Source of the DNA: Telluria beijingensis
GTDB taxonomy: Bacteria; Pseudomonadota; Gammaproteobacteria; Burkholderiales; Burkholderiaceae_D
Assembly: GCF_030770395.1 (NCBI RefSeq)
Contig: NZ_CP132480.1
Coordinates: forward strand, 5,418,953 to 5,482,952
Direction: 5' to 3'
DNA length: 64,000 nt
A model generated the notes under the pieces. The model made no database searches. It was not told where the DNA came from and saw only the letters and a program-made list of their open reading frames with translations. Made by a program: the position numbers and the translations under genes. Positions 57,010 to 64,000 of this stretch are shown here, piece by piece. The first letter of the stretch is position 1. Each line of letters opens with the position of its first letter.

Positions 57010-57381
57010 ATGGCTACCGCACAGCCGGCCGACCAGCAATTCTTTGCGCGCCTTGCCGAACTGAACGAGAAATTCGCGGCCCGGCTGCCGACCACGCTCG
57101 CGCGCCTGGACGAGTTGTCGCAGGCGCTGGCCGGCGCCGGCCGGCCGGATGTGGACGTGGCGCCGGCGGCGGGCGAGTTGCAGGCCATGCTGCACACGCT
57201 GGCCGGCTCGGCGGCCACCTTCGGCTTTCGCGGCCTGGGCCACCATGCGCGCCTGCTGGAACAGCGCCTGCGTGTGCTGCGCGCCTTCGATGTGGTGGCC
57301 GCCACGGAGTGGCAAGCCTGGCGCGCGGAGCTCGACGAATACATCCGGGCCGCGCAACTCGACCCCAAGGCACTGAGCTGA
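57010..57381 (+). CDS. Orphan histidine-containing phosphotransfer (Hpt) protein
   Basis: A 123-residue, mostly helical protein. LQAMLHTLAGSAATFGFRGL matches the Hpt active-site helix, with the phosphorylated His in HTLAGSA, and LGHHARLLEQRLRVLRAF follows as the next helix. Hpt proteins carry phosphate between hybrid kinases and response regulators. No kinase is adjacent; it follows upp by 8 bases. Regulators with unpaired receiver domains, such as the DUF3369 protein 8 kb away, are conceivable partners but nothing here proves a link. Confidence 0.85.
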   Translation: MATAQPADQQFFARLAELNEKFAARLPTTLARLDELSQALAGAGRPDVDVAPAAGELQAMLHTLAGSAATFGFRGLGHHARLLEQRLRVLRAFDVVAATEWQAWRAELDEYIRAAQLDPKALS

Positions 57382-57709
57382 GCGCTTTCACGGACCTGGA
57401 CCTGCGCAAGCCGCATGCGCAAACTCACGGCAGAGCGGAATTTGATTCATCGCAAACATTTGCATCGCCCTTGCGCCTATATTTTCCCTCGTGGCGGATA
57501 AAAAACGCGCCATCCCTTTTAGTGATTTAAGGAATCGTTGCGATTTAACGGTTTTTTATTTAACTAACTGGGTACGCGTCGGTTTTATTCGTTATAATAC
57601 GGGATCGTTGGGTTCGAGGTAGTAGTGCAGTCTGTCTGTCATTCCTTTCTTGCTTCTTCAAACGATCTGAAACGGGCGCAAGCCCAACTAACCGAAATAG
57701 GAAATTGTA
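57382..57709 (+). promoter_or_regulatory. Long leader region of the cold-shock gene
   Basis: This 328-bp AT-rich gap has no gene. A perfect TATAAT at 57593-57598 is the best -10 box; I do not see a good -35 at the right distance. Transcription from it would give a 5' leader of about 105 bases before the cold-shock start codon, as usual for cspA-type genes whose leader acts as an RNA thermosensor. The leader function is inferred from the family. Confidence 0.6.
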
Positions 57710-57913
57710 ATGGCAACTGGCATCGTTAAATGGTTCAATGACTCGAAGGGCTTCGGCTTCATCACCCCTGATGAAGGCGGCGAAGATCTGTTCGCGCACT
57801 TCTCGGCAATCCAGAGCACCGGCTTCAAGTCGCTGCAGGAGAACCAGCGCGTTTCGTTCGACGTGACCACCGGTCCGAAGGGCAAGCAAGCCTCGAACAT
57901 CCAGCCTCTGTAA
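57710..57913 (+). CDS. Cold-shock protein, CspA family
   Basis: A 67-residue single OB-fold protein that binds single-stranded RNA and DNA and melts RNA structures. The two RNA-binding motifs are intact: [20 protein letters not shown] (RNP1, KGFGFI) and [11 protein letters not shown] (RNP2-like, LFAHF). It ends [13 protein letters not shown]. Length is normal. It has a long AT-rich leader and a strong terminator right behind it, so it is a single-gene transcript. Confidence 0.97.
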   Translation: MATGIVKWFNDSKGFGFITPDEGGEDLFAHFSAIQSTGFKSLQENQRVSFDVTTGPKGKQASNIQPL

Positions 57914-57939
57914 TAGCCCACGGGCTTTACGAGACAAAA

Positions 57940-57967
57940 ATCCCCGGAATTGCCGGGGATTTTTTTT
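57940..57967 (+). terminator. Intrinsic terminator of the cold-shock gene
   Basis: ATCCCCGG (57940-57947) pairs with CCGGGGAT (57953-57960) around a 5-base loop, followed by a run of T to 57967. A run of A lies before the stem, so it can also end transcripts from the LysR gene on the other strand. Confidence 0.93.
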
Positions 57968-58002
57968 GCCCGTGTCGTTCATCGCGCCCCGCGCGCACGC
58001 CG

Positions 58003-58908
58003 TCAGCGATGGCGCCAGTAGTCCGGCGCGGCATAGCTGCGGCGCAGGAAATCGACGAAGGCGCGGATGCGCAGCGGCAGGTGGCGGCGCTGGGCGAACA
58101 CGGCGTGGACATCGTTGCCGGGCGCCGCGAATTCGTCCAGTACCGTGCACAATTCGCCGCTCGCGATATCCTCGCCCACTTCCCACATCGAACGCCAGGC
58201 CAGGCCCTTGCCGGCCAGCGCCCAGGCATGCAGCACGGCGCCGTCGTTGCACACCATATTGCCCCCGACCTTCAGGGTCACCAGCTTGCCGTTGTCGAGG
58301 AAGGTCCAGCCGCGCTGGCTGCCTTCGCTGCTGATCGGCAGGCAGTTGTGGCGCGCCAGGTCGGCCAGCAGGCGCGGCCGGCCGTGGCGCTTGAGGTAGG
58401 CGGGCGAGGCCACCACCACGCGCCGGTTGTCGGCCAGCTTGACGCCGACCAGGTTCGAATCGTCCAGGCTGGCGATGCGGATCGCGACGTCGACGCCCTC
58501 CGCCACCAGGTCGATCACGCGGTCGGACAGGTTCAGGTTGAGCGTCACGTCGCGGTGCTCGGCCAGGAAGGAGGGCAGCAGCGGCGCCACGTGCTGGCGG
58601 CCGAAGCCGGCCGGCGCCGACACCGTCAGGTGGCCCGAGGCGCGCAGGCTGTGCTCGGAAATGGCCGATTCGGCGTCGTTCACCTCGCCCAGGATGCGCT
58701 GGCAATCCTCGAGGAAGGCCTGGCCCTCGTCGGTCAGCACCAGCCGCCGCGTCGTGCGCTGCAGCAGCTTGACCCCGAGGCGGGCCTCGAGCGCGTCCAG
58801 CCGGCGCCCGATCATGGCCGGGGCGATGCCTTCGGCGCGCGCCGCCGCCGACAGGCTGCCGCGCGCCACCACTTCGACGAAGGTCGACATCTGGGTGAAT
58901 TTGCCCAT
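58003..58908 (-). CDS. LysR family transcriptional regulator
   Basis: A 301-residue regulator. The N-terminal winged helix has MSTFVEVVARGSLSAAARAE, IAPAMIGRRLDALEARLGVK and LLQRTTRRLVLTDEGQAFLE; the rest is the two-lobed effector domain (HLTVSAPAGFGRQHVAPLLP, DVAIRIASLDDSNLVGVKLA). It is divergent from aceB with a shared 171-bp promoter region holding an inverted repeat, so it probably controls aceB and itself. The effector could be glyoxylate or a related acid; that is inference from context. Confidence 0.92.
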   Translation of the reverse strand: MGKFTQMSTFVEVVARGSLSAAARAEGIAPAMIGRRLDALEARLGVKLLQRTTRRLVLTDEGQAFLEDCQRILGEVNDAESAISEHSLRASGHLTVSAPAGFGRQHVAPLLPSFLAEHRDVTLNLNLSDRVIDLVAEGVDVAIRIASLDDSNLVGVKLADNRRVVVASPAYLKRHGRPRLLADLARHNCLPISSEGSQRGWTFLDNGKLVTLKVGGNMVCNDGAVLHAWALAGKGLAWRSMWEVGEDIASGELCTVLDEFAAPGNDVHAVFAQRRHLPLRIRAFVDFLRRSYAAPDYWRHR

Positions 58909-58937
58909 GCTCTTGCCCCGTTCCTGCTCTTCATTTG

Positions 58938-58972
58938 ATACAAAAACACACGGATGATGTGAGATTTTGTAT
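58938..58972. promoter_or_regulatory. Inverted repeat between lysR and aceB, likely LysR binding site
   Basis: ATACAAAA (58938-58945) and TTTTGTAT (58965-58972) are perfect 8-base arms 19 bases apart; inside them CACA and TGTG give further symmetry. The site lies 29 bases before the LysR start and about 108 before aceB, a typical position for a LysR-type recognition site of a divergent pair. Confidence 0.55.
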
Positions 58973-59079
58973 GGTTTAGCGCTATTCAGGTGAATATACT
59001 TGATGCAAAGACAAACGCCAAGGACGGTCTGTCCCGGACGCGGCGTCGCAAGGATTCTTCATCAAACTCAGGAGTCGAT

Positions 59080-60669
59080 ATGTCCCTCACCATCCCCCAA
59101 GGCATGCAGATCACGGGCGAGATCAAGCCCGGCTACGAGCAGATCCTGGCGCCGGAAGCGCTCGAACTGGTCGCGACGCTGTCGCGCGCCTTCGGCCCGC
59201 GGCGCCGGGAATTGATGGCAATGCGCGCCGAGCGGGCGCGCCGGCTCGATGCCGGCGAGCGTCCCGACTTCTTGCCGCAGACCGCCCACATCCGCGACGG
59301 CGACTGGCGCGTGGCGCCGATTCCGCCGGCGCTGGCGTGCCGGAGGGTTGAAATCACCGGCCCGGTCGAGCGGAAGATGGTCATCAATGCCCTGAACTCG
59401 GGCGCGGACAGCTATATGACCGACTTCGAGGATTCGAATACCCCGAACTGGGATAACCAGGTCCAGGGCCAGGTCAACCTGTTCGATGCGATCCGCAAGA
59501 CCATTTCCCTGGAGCAGAACGGCAAATCGTACCGCCTGAACGACAAGGTGGCGACCCTGGTCGTGCGGCCGCGCGGCTGGCACCTGGACGAAAAACACGT
59601 GCTGGTCGACGGCGAGCGCGTGTCGGGCGGCATCTTCGATTTCGCGCTGTTCATGTTCCATAACGCGAAGGAATTGCTGGCGCGCGGGGCCGGCCCGTAT
59701 TTCTACCTGCCGAAGATGGAATCGCACCTCGAGGCGCGGCTGTGGAACGACATCTTCGTCAAGACGCAGCAAGAGCTTGGCCTGGCGCAGGGCACGATCA
59801 AGGCGACGGTGCTGATCGAGACCATCCTGGCGGCCTTCGAGATGGACGAAATCCTGTACGAGTTGCGCGAACACAGCGCCGGCCTGAATGCCGGACGCTG
59901 GGATTATATTTTCTCGTGCATCAAGAAGTTCAAGCACGATGGCGATTTCTGCCTGGCCGACCGCGCGAAAGTGACGATGACGGCGCCCTTCATGCGCGCC
60001 TATGCGCTGCTGCTGCTCAAGACCTGCCACCGGCGCGGCGCGCCGGCCATCGGCGGCATGGCGGCGCTCATTCCGATCAAGAACGATCCCGAGAAAAACG
60101 AGATCGCGATGGGCGGCGTGCGCAGCGACAAGGCGCGCGACGCGGGCGACGGCTACGACGGCGGCTGGGTCGCCCACCCGGGCCTGGTCGGCCTCGCCAT
60201 GGACGAGTTCACCAAGGTGCTGGGCGAGCGGCCGAACCAGTTCGAGAAGCAGCGTCCGGATGTCGAGGTGACGGCGGCGCAGCTGCTCGATTTCAAACCC
60301 GAGGCGCCGATCACCGAGGCCGGCCTGCGCTATAACATCAATGTCGGCATCCACTACCTGGGCGCCTGGCTGGCCGGCAATGGCTGCGTGCCGATCCACA
60401 ACCTGATGGAAGACGCGGCCACGGCCGAGATCAGCCGCTCGCAGGTGTGGCAGTGGATCCGTTCGTCGAAGGGCGTGCTGGACGATGGCCGCAAGGTGAC
60501 GGCGGATATGGTGCGCGAGATGATCCCGCAAGAACTGGAGAAAGTAAAAGCGGTGGCGGCTGACGGGACGCAGTCGAATTATGAGCGTGCGGCCGTCATC
60601 TTCGAAGAGATGTCGACCTCGGAGACGTTTGCCGAATTCCTCACCCTGCCTTTGTACGAGGAAATCTGA
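59080..60669 (+). CDS. aceB: Malate synthase A
   Basis: A 529-residue glyoxylate-shunt enzyme condensing glyoxylate and acetyl-CoA to malate. Length and the stretches DSYMTDFEDSNTPNWDNQVQ, VRPRGWHLDEKHVLVDGE, FYLPKMESHLEARLWND, ATVLIETILAAFEMDEILYE, NAGRWDYIFSCIKKF and GGMAALIPIKNDPEKNE mark the A (AceB) class rather than GlcB. VGIHYLGAWLAGNGCVPIHN LMEDAATAEIS lies in the C-terminal part. The ATG at 59080 follows an AGGAG box. No isocitrate lyase gene is in the window. Confidence 0.97.
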   Translation: MSLTIPQGMQITGEIKPGYEQILAPEALELVATLSRAFGPRRRELMAMRAERARRLDAGERPDFLPQTAHIRDGDWRVAPIPPALACRRVEITGPVERKMVINALNSGADSYMTDFEDSNTPNWDNQVQGQVNLFDAIRKTISLEQNGKSYRLNDKVATLVVRPRGWHLDEKHVLVDGERVSGGIFDFALFMFHNAKELLARGAGPYFYLPKMESHLEARLWNDIFVKTQQELGLAQGTIKATVLIETILAAFEMDEILYELREHSAGLNAGRWDYIFSCIKKFKHDGDFCLADRAKVTMTAPFMRAYALLLLKTCHRRGAPAIGGMAALIPIKNDPEKNEIAMGGVRSDKARDAGDGYDGGWVAHPGLVGLAMDEFTKVLGERPNQFEKQRPDVEVTAAQLLDFKPEAPITEAGLRYNINVGIHYLGAWLAGNGCVPIHNLMEDAATAEISRSQVWQWIRSSKGVLDDGRKVTADMVREMIPQELEKVKAVAADGTQSNYERAAVIFEEMSTSETFAEFLTLPLYEEI

Positions 60670-60676
60670 ACCGTCC

Positions 60677-61477
60677 TTAAAACGTGTTCTTCCATTCGCG
60701 CAACGCCGCGAAGGTATCGACGGCGGAGGCGCCGGGCAGCAGGCGCTCCGCCTCGACCAGGCTCTGGACGATGCGCGGCGCATCGTAACGCAGGAAAGGG
60801 TTGGTCGCCTTTTCGAGGCCGATCGTCGACGGGATCGTCGGCCGGCCGGCGGTGCGCGCCGCCTCATCGACCTCGGCGCGCGCCTCCAGCGCGGCATTAC
60901 CGGGTTCGACCGCCCGGGCGAAGCGCAGGTTCGACAGCGTGTACTCGTGCGCGCAATACACCAGCGTATCGTCCGGCAGCGCCGCCAGCCGCGCCAATGA
61001 ATCCATCATCTGCGACGGCGTGCCTTCGAACAGCCGCCCGCAACCCGCGCCGAACAGCGTGTCCCCGCAGAACAGCCAGTTGGCGCCATCGTCGCGCCGC
61101 GCATAGGCGATGTGGCCGAGCGTGTGACCCGGCACGTCCAGCACTTCGAGCGCCAGATCCAGGCCTGGCGCCACGATGCGCTCGCCTTGCCCCAGCGGCT
61201 GCGTGACGAGCTCGATGCCGTCGCTCCGCGGCCCGAATACCGGCACGTCCCACTCGTCCAGCAAGGCCGGCACGCCCCCGATGTGGTCAGCATGATGATG
61301 GGTGAGTAAAATGGCGGTCAGGCGCAGCGTGTGCGCGGCGAGGGCGGCCTTGACCGGCGCGGCGTCGCCCGGGTCGACGATGGCGGCATTGCTGCCGTCG
61401 TGAATGAGCCAAAGATAATTGTCTTTAAAGGCAGGCACGGTCAATACCGACAGTGTCTTGCGCGGCGGAGTGGTCAT
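60677..61477 (-). CDS. gloB: Hydroxyacylglutathione hydrolase (glyoxalase II)
   Basis: A 266-residue metallo-beta-lactamase-fold enzyme hydrolysing S-lactoylglutathione, second step of methylglyoxal removal. The metal site is [14 protein letters not shown], with [34 protein letters not shown] and [15 protein letters not shown] supplying further ligands. The C-terminal HAGH domain ends with [15 protein letters not shown] and the LREWKN helix. Length is typical. It is divergent from the methyltransferase gene 23 bases away, an arrangement (gloB divergent from methyltransferase-rnhA-dnaQ) conserved in many proteobacteria. Confidence 0.96.
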   Translation of the reverse strand: MTTPPRKTLSVLTVPAFKDNYLWLIHDGSNAAIVDPGDAAPVKAALAAHTLRLTAILLTHHHADHIGGVPALLDEWDVPVFGPRSDGIELVTQPLGQGERIVAPGLDLALEVLDVPGHTLGHIAYARRDDGANWLFCGDTLFGAGCGRLFEGTPSQMMDSLARLAALPDDTLVYCAHEYTLSNLRFARAVEPGNAALEARAEVDEAARTAGRPTIPSTIGLEKATNPFLRYDAPRIVQSLVEAERLLPGASAVDTFAALREWKNTF

Positions 61478-61500
61478 GGTGAACTGTGTGAAGAGGTGGC

Positions 61501-62271
61501 ATGGATAGCGCATCCGAAAAATCCATTATAGCGCTCGACAACTGGCTGCAATCGCCGGCGGGCGCCTACGTGCGCGCGTTCGAACAGGCCTGCCTCGACG
61601 AGCTCACGGTGGATATCTTCGGCTTCAATGCGCTGCAGATCGGCGTGCCCCAGCTCGATGCGCTGGCGGCCAGCCGCATGCCCAATAAATGGCAGGCGGC
61701 GACCCGCACCTCCGATGCCGACGAACTGGCGTTCGCGGCCGGCGGCCGGCAGATCGCGGTCGCGGTCGACGTCGAGGAGCTGCCGTTCGCCACCGCCAGC
61801 ATCGACCTGGTGGTGCTGCCCCACGTGCTCGAGTTCGCCCTCGAGCCGCACCAGGTCTTGCGCGAGGTGGAGCGGGTCCTGATTCCCGAGGGGCAGGTGA
61901 TCATCTGCGGCTTCAATCCGGCCAGCCTGTGGGGCATGCGCCAGGGCGTCCGGCGCGTCACCCGCAGCGACTACCTGCCGGCCTCCGGCGAATTCATCTC
62001 TATGCCGCGTCTCAAAGACTGGCTAAAATTGCTGAACCTGGGCGTGACCCGCAGCCATTTCGGCTGCTACGCCCCGCCGTGCCGCACGGCCCACTGGCTC
62101 AGCCGCTTCGCGATGATGGAATCGGCGGGCGCGCGCTGGTGGCCCTATCTCGGCGCGGTCTACGTGGTGCATGCCATCAAGCGGGTCAAGGGTATGCACA
62201 TCATCGGTCCCGCATGGAACAAGAAAGCGAGCAAGCGGCCGGCAGCAGTGCCGGCTGCGAACAGGGAATGA
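61501..62271 (+). CDS. SAM-dependent methyltransferase-like protein of the gloB-rnhA locus
   Basis: A 256-residue class I methyltransferase-like protein. It shows [20 protein letters not shown] as a degenerate SAM-binding first strand (no GxGxG), [57 protein letters not shown] and [13 protein letters not shown] C-terminal parts. The canonical glycine-rich loop is weak, so SAM binding may be altered. The target is unknown. It overlaps rnhA by 4 bases (ATGA). Confidence 0.85.
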   Translation: MDSASEKSIIALDNWLQSPAGAYVRAFEQACLDELTVDIFGFNALQIGVPQLDALAASRMPNKWQAATRTSDADELAFAAGGRQIAVAVDVEELPFATASIDLVVLPHVLEFALEPHQVLREVERVLIPEGQVIICGFNPASLWGMRQGVRRVTRSDYLPASGEFISMPRLKDWLKLLNLGVTRSHFGCYAPPCRTAHWLSRFAMMESAGARWWPYLGAVYVVHAIKRVKGMHIIGPAWNKKASKRPAAVPAANRE

Positions 62272-62735
62272 GCGAACAATCAACGAATGCAGTGTCCCCG
62301 ACCCAGGTCGAGATTTTCACCGACGGCGCCTGCAAGGGCAATCCGGGCACTGGCGGCTGGGGCGCGCTGCTGGTCTCGAATGGCCACGAGAAGGAAATCT
62401 TCGGCGGCGAGCCGCACACCACCAATAACCGCATGGAATTGCGCGCCGTGATCGAAGCGCTGGGCGTCCTCAATCGCCCGTGCAAGGTCGTGCTGCACAC
62501 CGACAGCCAGTACGTGCAGAAGGGCATCTCGGAATGGATCCACGGCTGGAAGGCGCGCGGCTGGAAGACCGCGGCCAAGGAGCCGGTCAAGAACGACGAC
62601 CTGTGGAAGGCGCTCGACCTGGCCCAGCAGCAGCACGCGGTCGAATGGCGCTGGGTGCGCGGCCACAACGGCCATCCGGGCAACGAGCGGGCCGACGTGC
62701 TGGCCAACCGCGGCGCGGCCTCGGTCCGGCGCTGA
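62268..62735 (+). CDS. rnhA: Ribonuclease HI
   Basis: A 155-residue endonuclease that cuts RNA in RNA/DNA hybrids, removing primers and R-loops. The four catalytic acids lie in [47 protein letters not shown] and [15 protein letters not shown]. The basic [20 protein letters not shown] handle is present. It overlaps the methyltransferase gene and lies 86 bases before dnaQ. Confidence 0.98.
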   Translation: MSEQSTNAVSPTQVEIFTDGACKGNPGTGGWGALLVSNGHEKEIFGGEPHTTNNRMELRAVIEALGVLNRPCKVVLHTDSQYVQKGISEWIHGWKARGWKTAAKEPVKNDDLWKALDLAQQQHAVEWRWVRGHNGHPGNERADVLANRGAASVRR

Positions 62736-62821
62736 GTACGACAGGGCCGGGCGGTCGCCCGGCTCGGCTTTGCTATACTGCGGGCCGCTCCAACCCAGTT
62801 TCCATCATCCAGTAGAACACC

Positions 62822-63529
62822 ATGCGCCAGATCGTCCTCGATACCGAAACCACCGGCTTGAATCCTCGCACGGGCGACCGCGTCATCGAGGTCGGCTGCG
62901 TCGAAATCTTCAACCGCAAGCTGACCGGGAATAATTTTCACCGCTATATCAATCCGGAACGCGATTCGGACGAGGCAGCGCTCGCGGTGCACGGTTTGAC
63001 GACCGAGTTCTTGAGCGACAAGCCGAAGTTCCACGAGATCGCCGAGGAATTGCGCGAGTTTATCCAGGGCGCCGAAGTCATCATCCATAACGCGCCGTTC
63101 GACCTGGGCTTCCTGAACCATGAATTCACCCGCATCGGCCTGCCGCCCTTCGTCGAGCATTGCAGCGGCGTGATCGACACCCTGGTGCAGGCCAAGGAGC
63201 TGCATCCGGGCAAGCGCAATTCGCTCGATGCGCTGTGCGACCGCTACGAGATCTCGAACGCCCACCGCAAGCTGCACGGCGCCTTGCTCGACTCGGAGTT
63301 GCTGGCCGACGTCTACCTGGCCATGACGCGCGGCCAGAACTCGCTGACGATGGACGTCGAGGTCGAGGCCGCGAGCATCGGCGATGTACTTGAGGTGGTG
63401 CCGCTGGGCGAGATCATCGTGGTCGCAGCGAGCGCCGACGAGCTTGCTGCGCACGAGGACGTGCTGGCCGGGCTGGACAAGAATGTGAAGGGGACCTGCG
63501 TGTGGAGGAATGTTGCCGCGCAGGGGTGA
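62822..63529 (+). CDS. dnaQ: DNA polymerase III epsilon subunit (proofreading exonuclease)
   Basis: A 235-residue DEDDh exonuclease. Exo I is IVLDTETTGLNPRTGDRVIE, Exo II IHNAPFDLGFLNHEF, and Exo III HRKLHGALLDSELLADVYLA, giving all four acids and the His. The C-terminal ~55 residues differ from the E. coli polymerase-binding tail but are of the usual length. The rnhA-dnaQ order is classic. Its stop codon overlaps the -35 region of the first tRNA-Val gene. Confidence 0.97.
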   Translation: MRQIVLDTETTGLNPRTGDRVIEVGCVEIFNRKLTGNNFHRYINPERDSDEAALAVHGLTTEFLSDKPKFHEIAEELREFIQGAEVIIHNAPFDLGFLNHEFTRIGLPPFVEHCSGVIDTLVQAKELHPGKRNSLDALCDRYEISNAHRKLHGALLDSELLADVYLAMTRGQNSLTMDVEVEAASIGDVLEVVPLGEIIVVAASADELAAHEDVLAGLDKNVKGTCVWRNVAAQG

Positions 63530-63566
63530 CGGATAGGCGATCGTGTGGCATAATACGCCTCGCTTC

Positions 63567-63641
63567 GGGAGGTTAGCTCAGGGGTAGAGCACTGCATTCA
63601 CACTGCAGGGGTCGCAAGTTCGAAACTTGCACTTCCCACCA
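63567..63641 (+). tRNA. tRNA-Val (anticodon CAC), copy 1
   Basis: A 75-base gene including the encoded CCA. The acceptor arms GGGAGGT and ACTTCCC pair (one G-U), the D-arm is GCTC/GAGC, the anticodon stem CTGCA/TGCAG encloses TTCACAC with anticodon CAC, and the T-arm is GCAAG-TTCGAAA-CTTGC. It reads GUG codons. A CATAAT -10 box lies at 63549-63554 with GTGACG 17 bases before it. Confidence 0.96.
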
Positions 63642-63649
63642 GGATTCTC

Positions 63650-63676
63650 AAGGCCAGCAGCAATGCTGGCCTTTTG
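63650..63676 (+). terminator. Intrinsic terminator after tRNA-Val copy 1
   Basis: AAGGCCAGCA (63650-63659) pairs with TGCTGGCCTT (63664-63673) around the loop GCAA, followed by TTG and further T-rich sequence. It ends the first tRNA transcript before the second gene's promoter. Confidence 0.85.
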
Positions 63677-63753
63677 TTTCGGAAGGCGTTGTCGCTTGCC
63701 GCGGTTGGTGTTCGGATCACGGTATCGGCGCAAAGTAGTTGGTCAATTGCCAT

Positions 63754-63782
63754 TTGGAATAATCAAGACTCTATGGCATAAT
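63754..63782 (+). promoter_or_regulatory. Promoter of tRNA-Val copy 2
   Basis: TTGGAA (63754-63759) and CATAAT (63777-63782) are 17 bases apart and end 11 bases before the tRNA. The same CATAATACG sequence precedes copy 1, so each tRNA has its own sigma-70-type promoter. Confidence 0.7.
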
Positions 63783-63793
63783 ACGGCCTCGTT

Positions 63794-63868
63794 GGGAGGT
63801 TAGCTCAGGGGTAGAGCACTGCATTCACACTGCAGGGGTCGCAAGTTCGAAACTTGCACTTCCCACCA
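63794..63868 (+). tRNA. tRNA-Val (anticodon CAC), copy 2
   Basis: Identical over all 75 bases to the copy at 63567-63641, including CCA. It has its own promoter and terminator, so the pair is two transcription units, not one operon. The flanks differ apart from the -10 region and a few bases after the CCA. Confidence 0.96.
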
Positions 63869-63880
63869 ACAGGATTCTTT

Positions 63881-63914
63881 CAGGACGCCCGCACCATGCG
63901 GGCGTCCTGCTTTC
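63881..63914 (+). terminator. Intrinsic terminator after tRNA-Val copy 2
   Basis: CAGGACGCCCGCA (63881-63893) pairs perfectly with TGCGGGCGTCCTG (63897-63909) around the loop CCA, followed by CTTT. The T-run is short but the 13-bp stem is very stable. After it, up to the window end, I see no gene. Confidence 0.8.
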
Positions 63915-64000
63915 CAGGCGCGTTATCCGCTGCCTCGGCCCGTTTGAAATATCACTGTAATAATTGCTTCATAGAATCAGGCGATTGCCTGTTCCGTGAA

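Overview
The window looks like the chromosome of a high-GC betaproteobacterium of the Oxalobacteraceae, most like Massilia/Telluria. This rests on gene content and order (recJ next to an RpfE-type gene, yihY / wrbA / DUF2069, LysR divergent from aceB, DUF4124 and DUF3369 proteins), high GC with strong GC bias at third codon positions, and REP-like palindromes. The genus is an inference. I see no prophage, insertion sequence, CRISPR array or rRNA; it reads as core chromosome with a few accessory insertions.

Layout. 0-4 kb: the end of a membrane protein gene, a YdcF-like protein, a PadR regulator coupled to an FtsW/RodA-like membrane protein, and an S41 peptidase of lower GC. 4-11 kb: recJ and an rpfE-like gene on the minus strand, then a plus-strand operon of two tandem LolC/E-type permeases, lolD and tatD. 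11-17.3 kb: a type VI secretion effector island of vgrG, a Tle4-like lipase and a Tli4-like immunity gene, joined by stop/start overlaps; no other T6SS structural gene is present. 17.4-24.7 kb: comEC, a CpxAR-type two-component system, a Tat/lipoprotein intradiol dioxygenase-like protein, a hydrolase, a small lipoprotein and dcd.

24.7-41.8 kb is almost wholly minus strand: an ECF41-type sigma factor, an Orn/Lys/Arg decarboxylase, thyA-folA-DUF4337, a threonine aldolase, a Cache chemoreceptor, an ABC exporter, a DUF4124 / FtsX-type permease / AttH-CrtC-like unit with no adjacent ATPase, an FAD-linked oxidase, DUF2069 and wrbA. 41.8-47 kb: yihY, an AT-richer orphan gene, a DUF962 protein, a hydrolase, metY and a CBS-domain protein. 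47-54.2 kb is a cyclic-di-GMP/signalling region around aroC: a REC-DUF3369-GGDEF(degenerate)-EAL protein, then a PAS-GGDEF-EAL gene coupled to an HDOD-GAF gene. aroC is followed, and the CBS gene is followed, by a copy of the same composite palindromic repeat.

54.5-64 kb: an AidB-like acyl-CoA dehydrogenase, upp with an orphan Hpt gene, a cold-shock gene with a long leader and a strong terminator, a LysR regulator divergent from aceB, gloB, then methyltransferase-rnhA-dnaQ, and two identical tRNA-Val(CAC) genes, each followed by a hairpin terminator.

The most interesting items are the VgrG/Tle4/Tli4 island, whose immunity protein has an unusual C-terminal extension with two TGWWxC-type repeats; the PadR-controlled FtsW-like fusion with a perfect 16-bp operator palindrome; and the tandem LolC/E paralogues.
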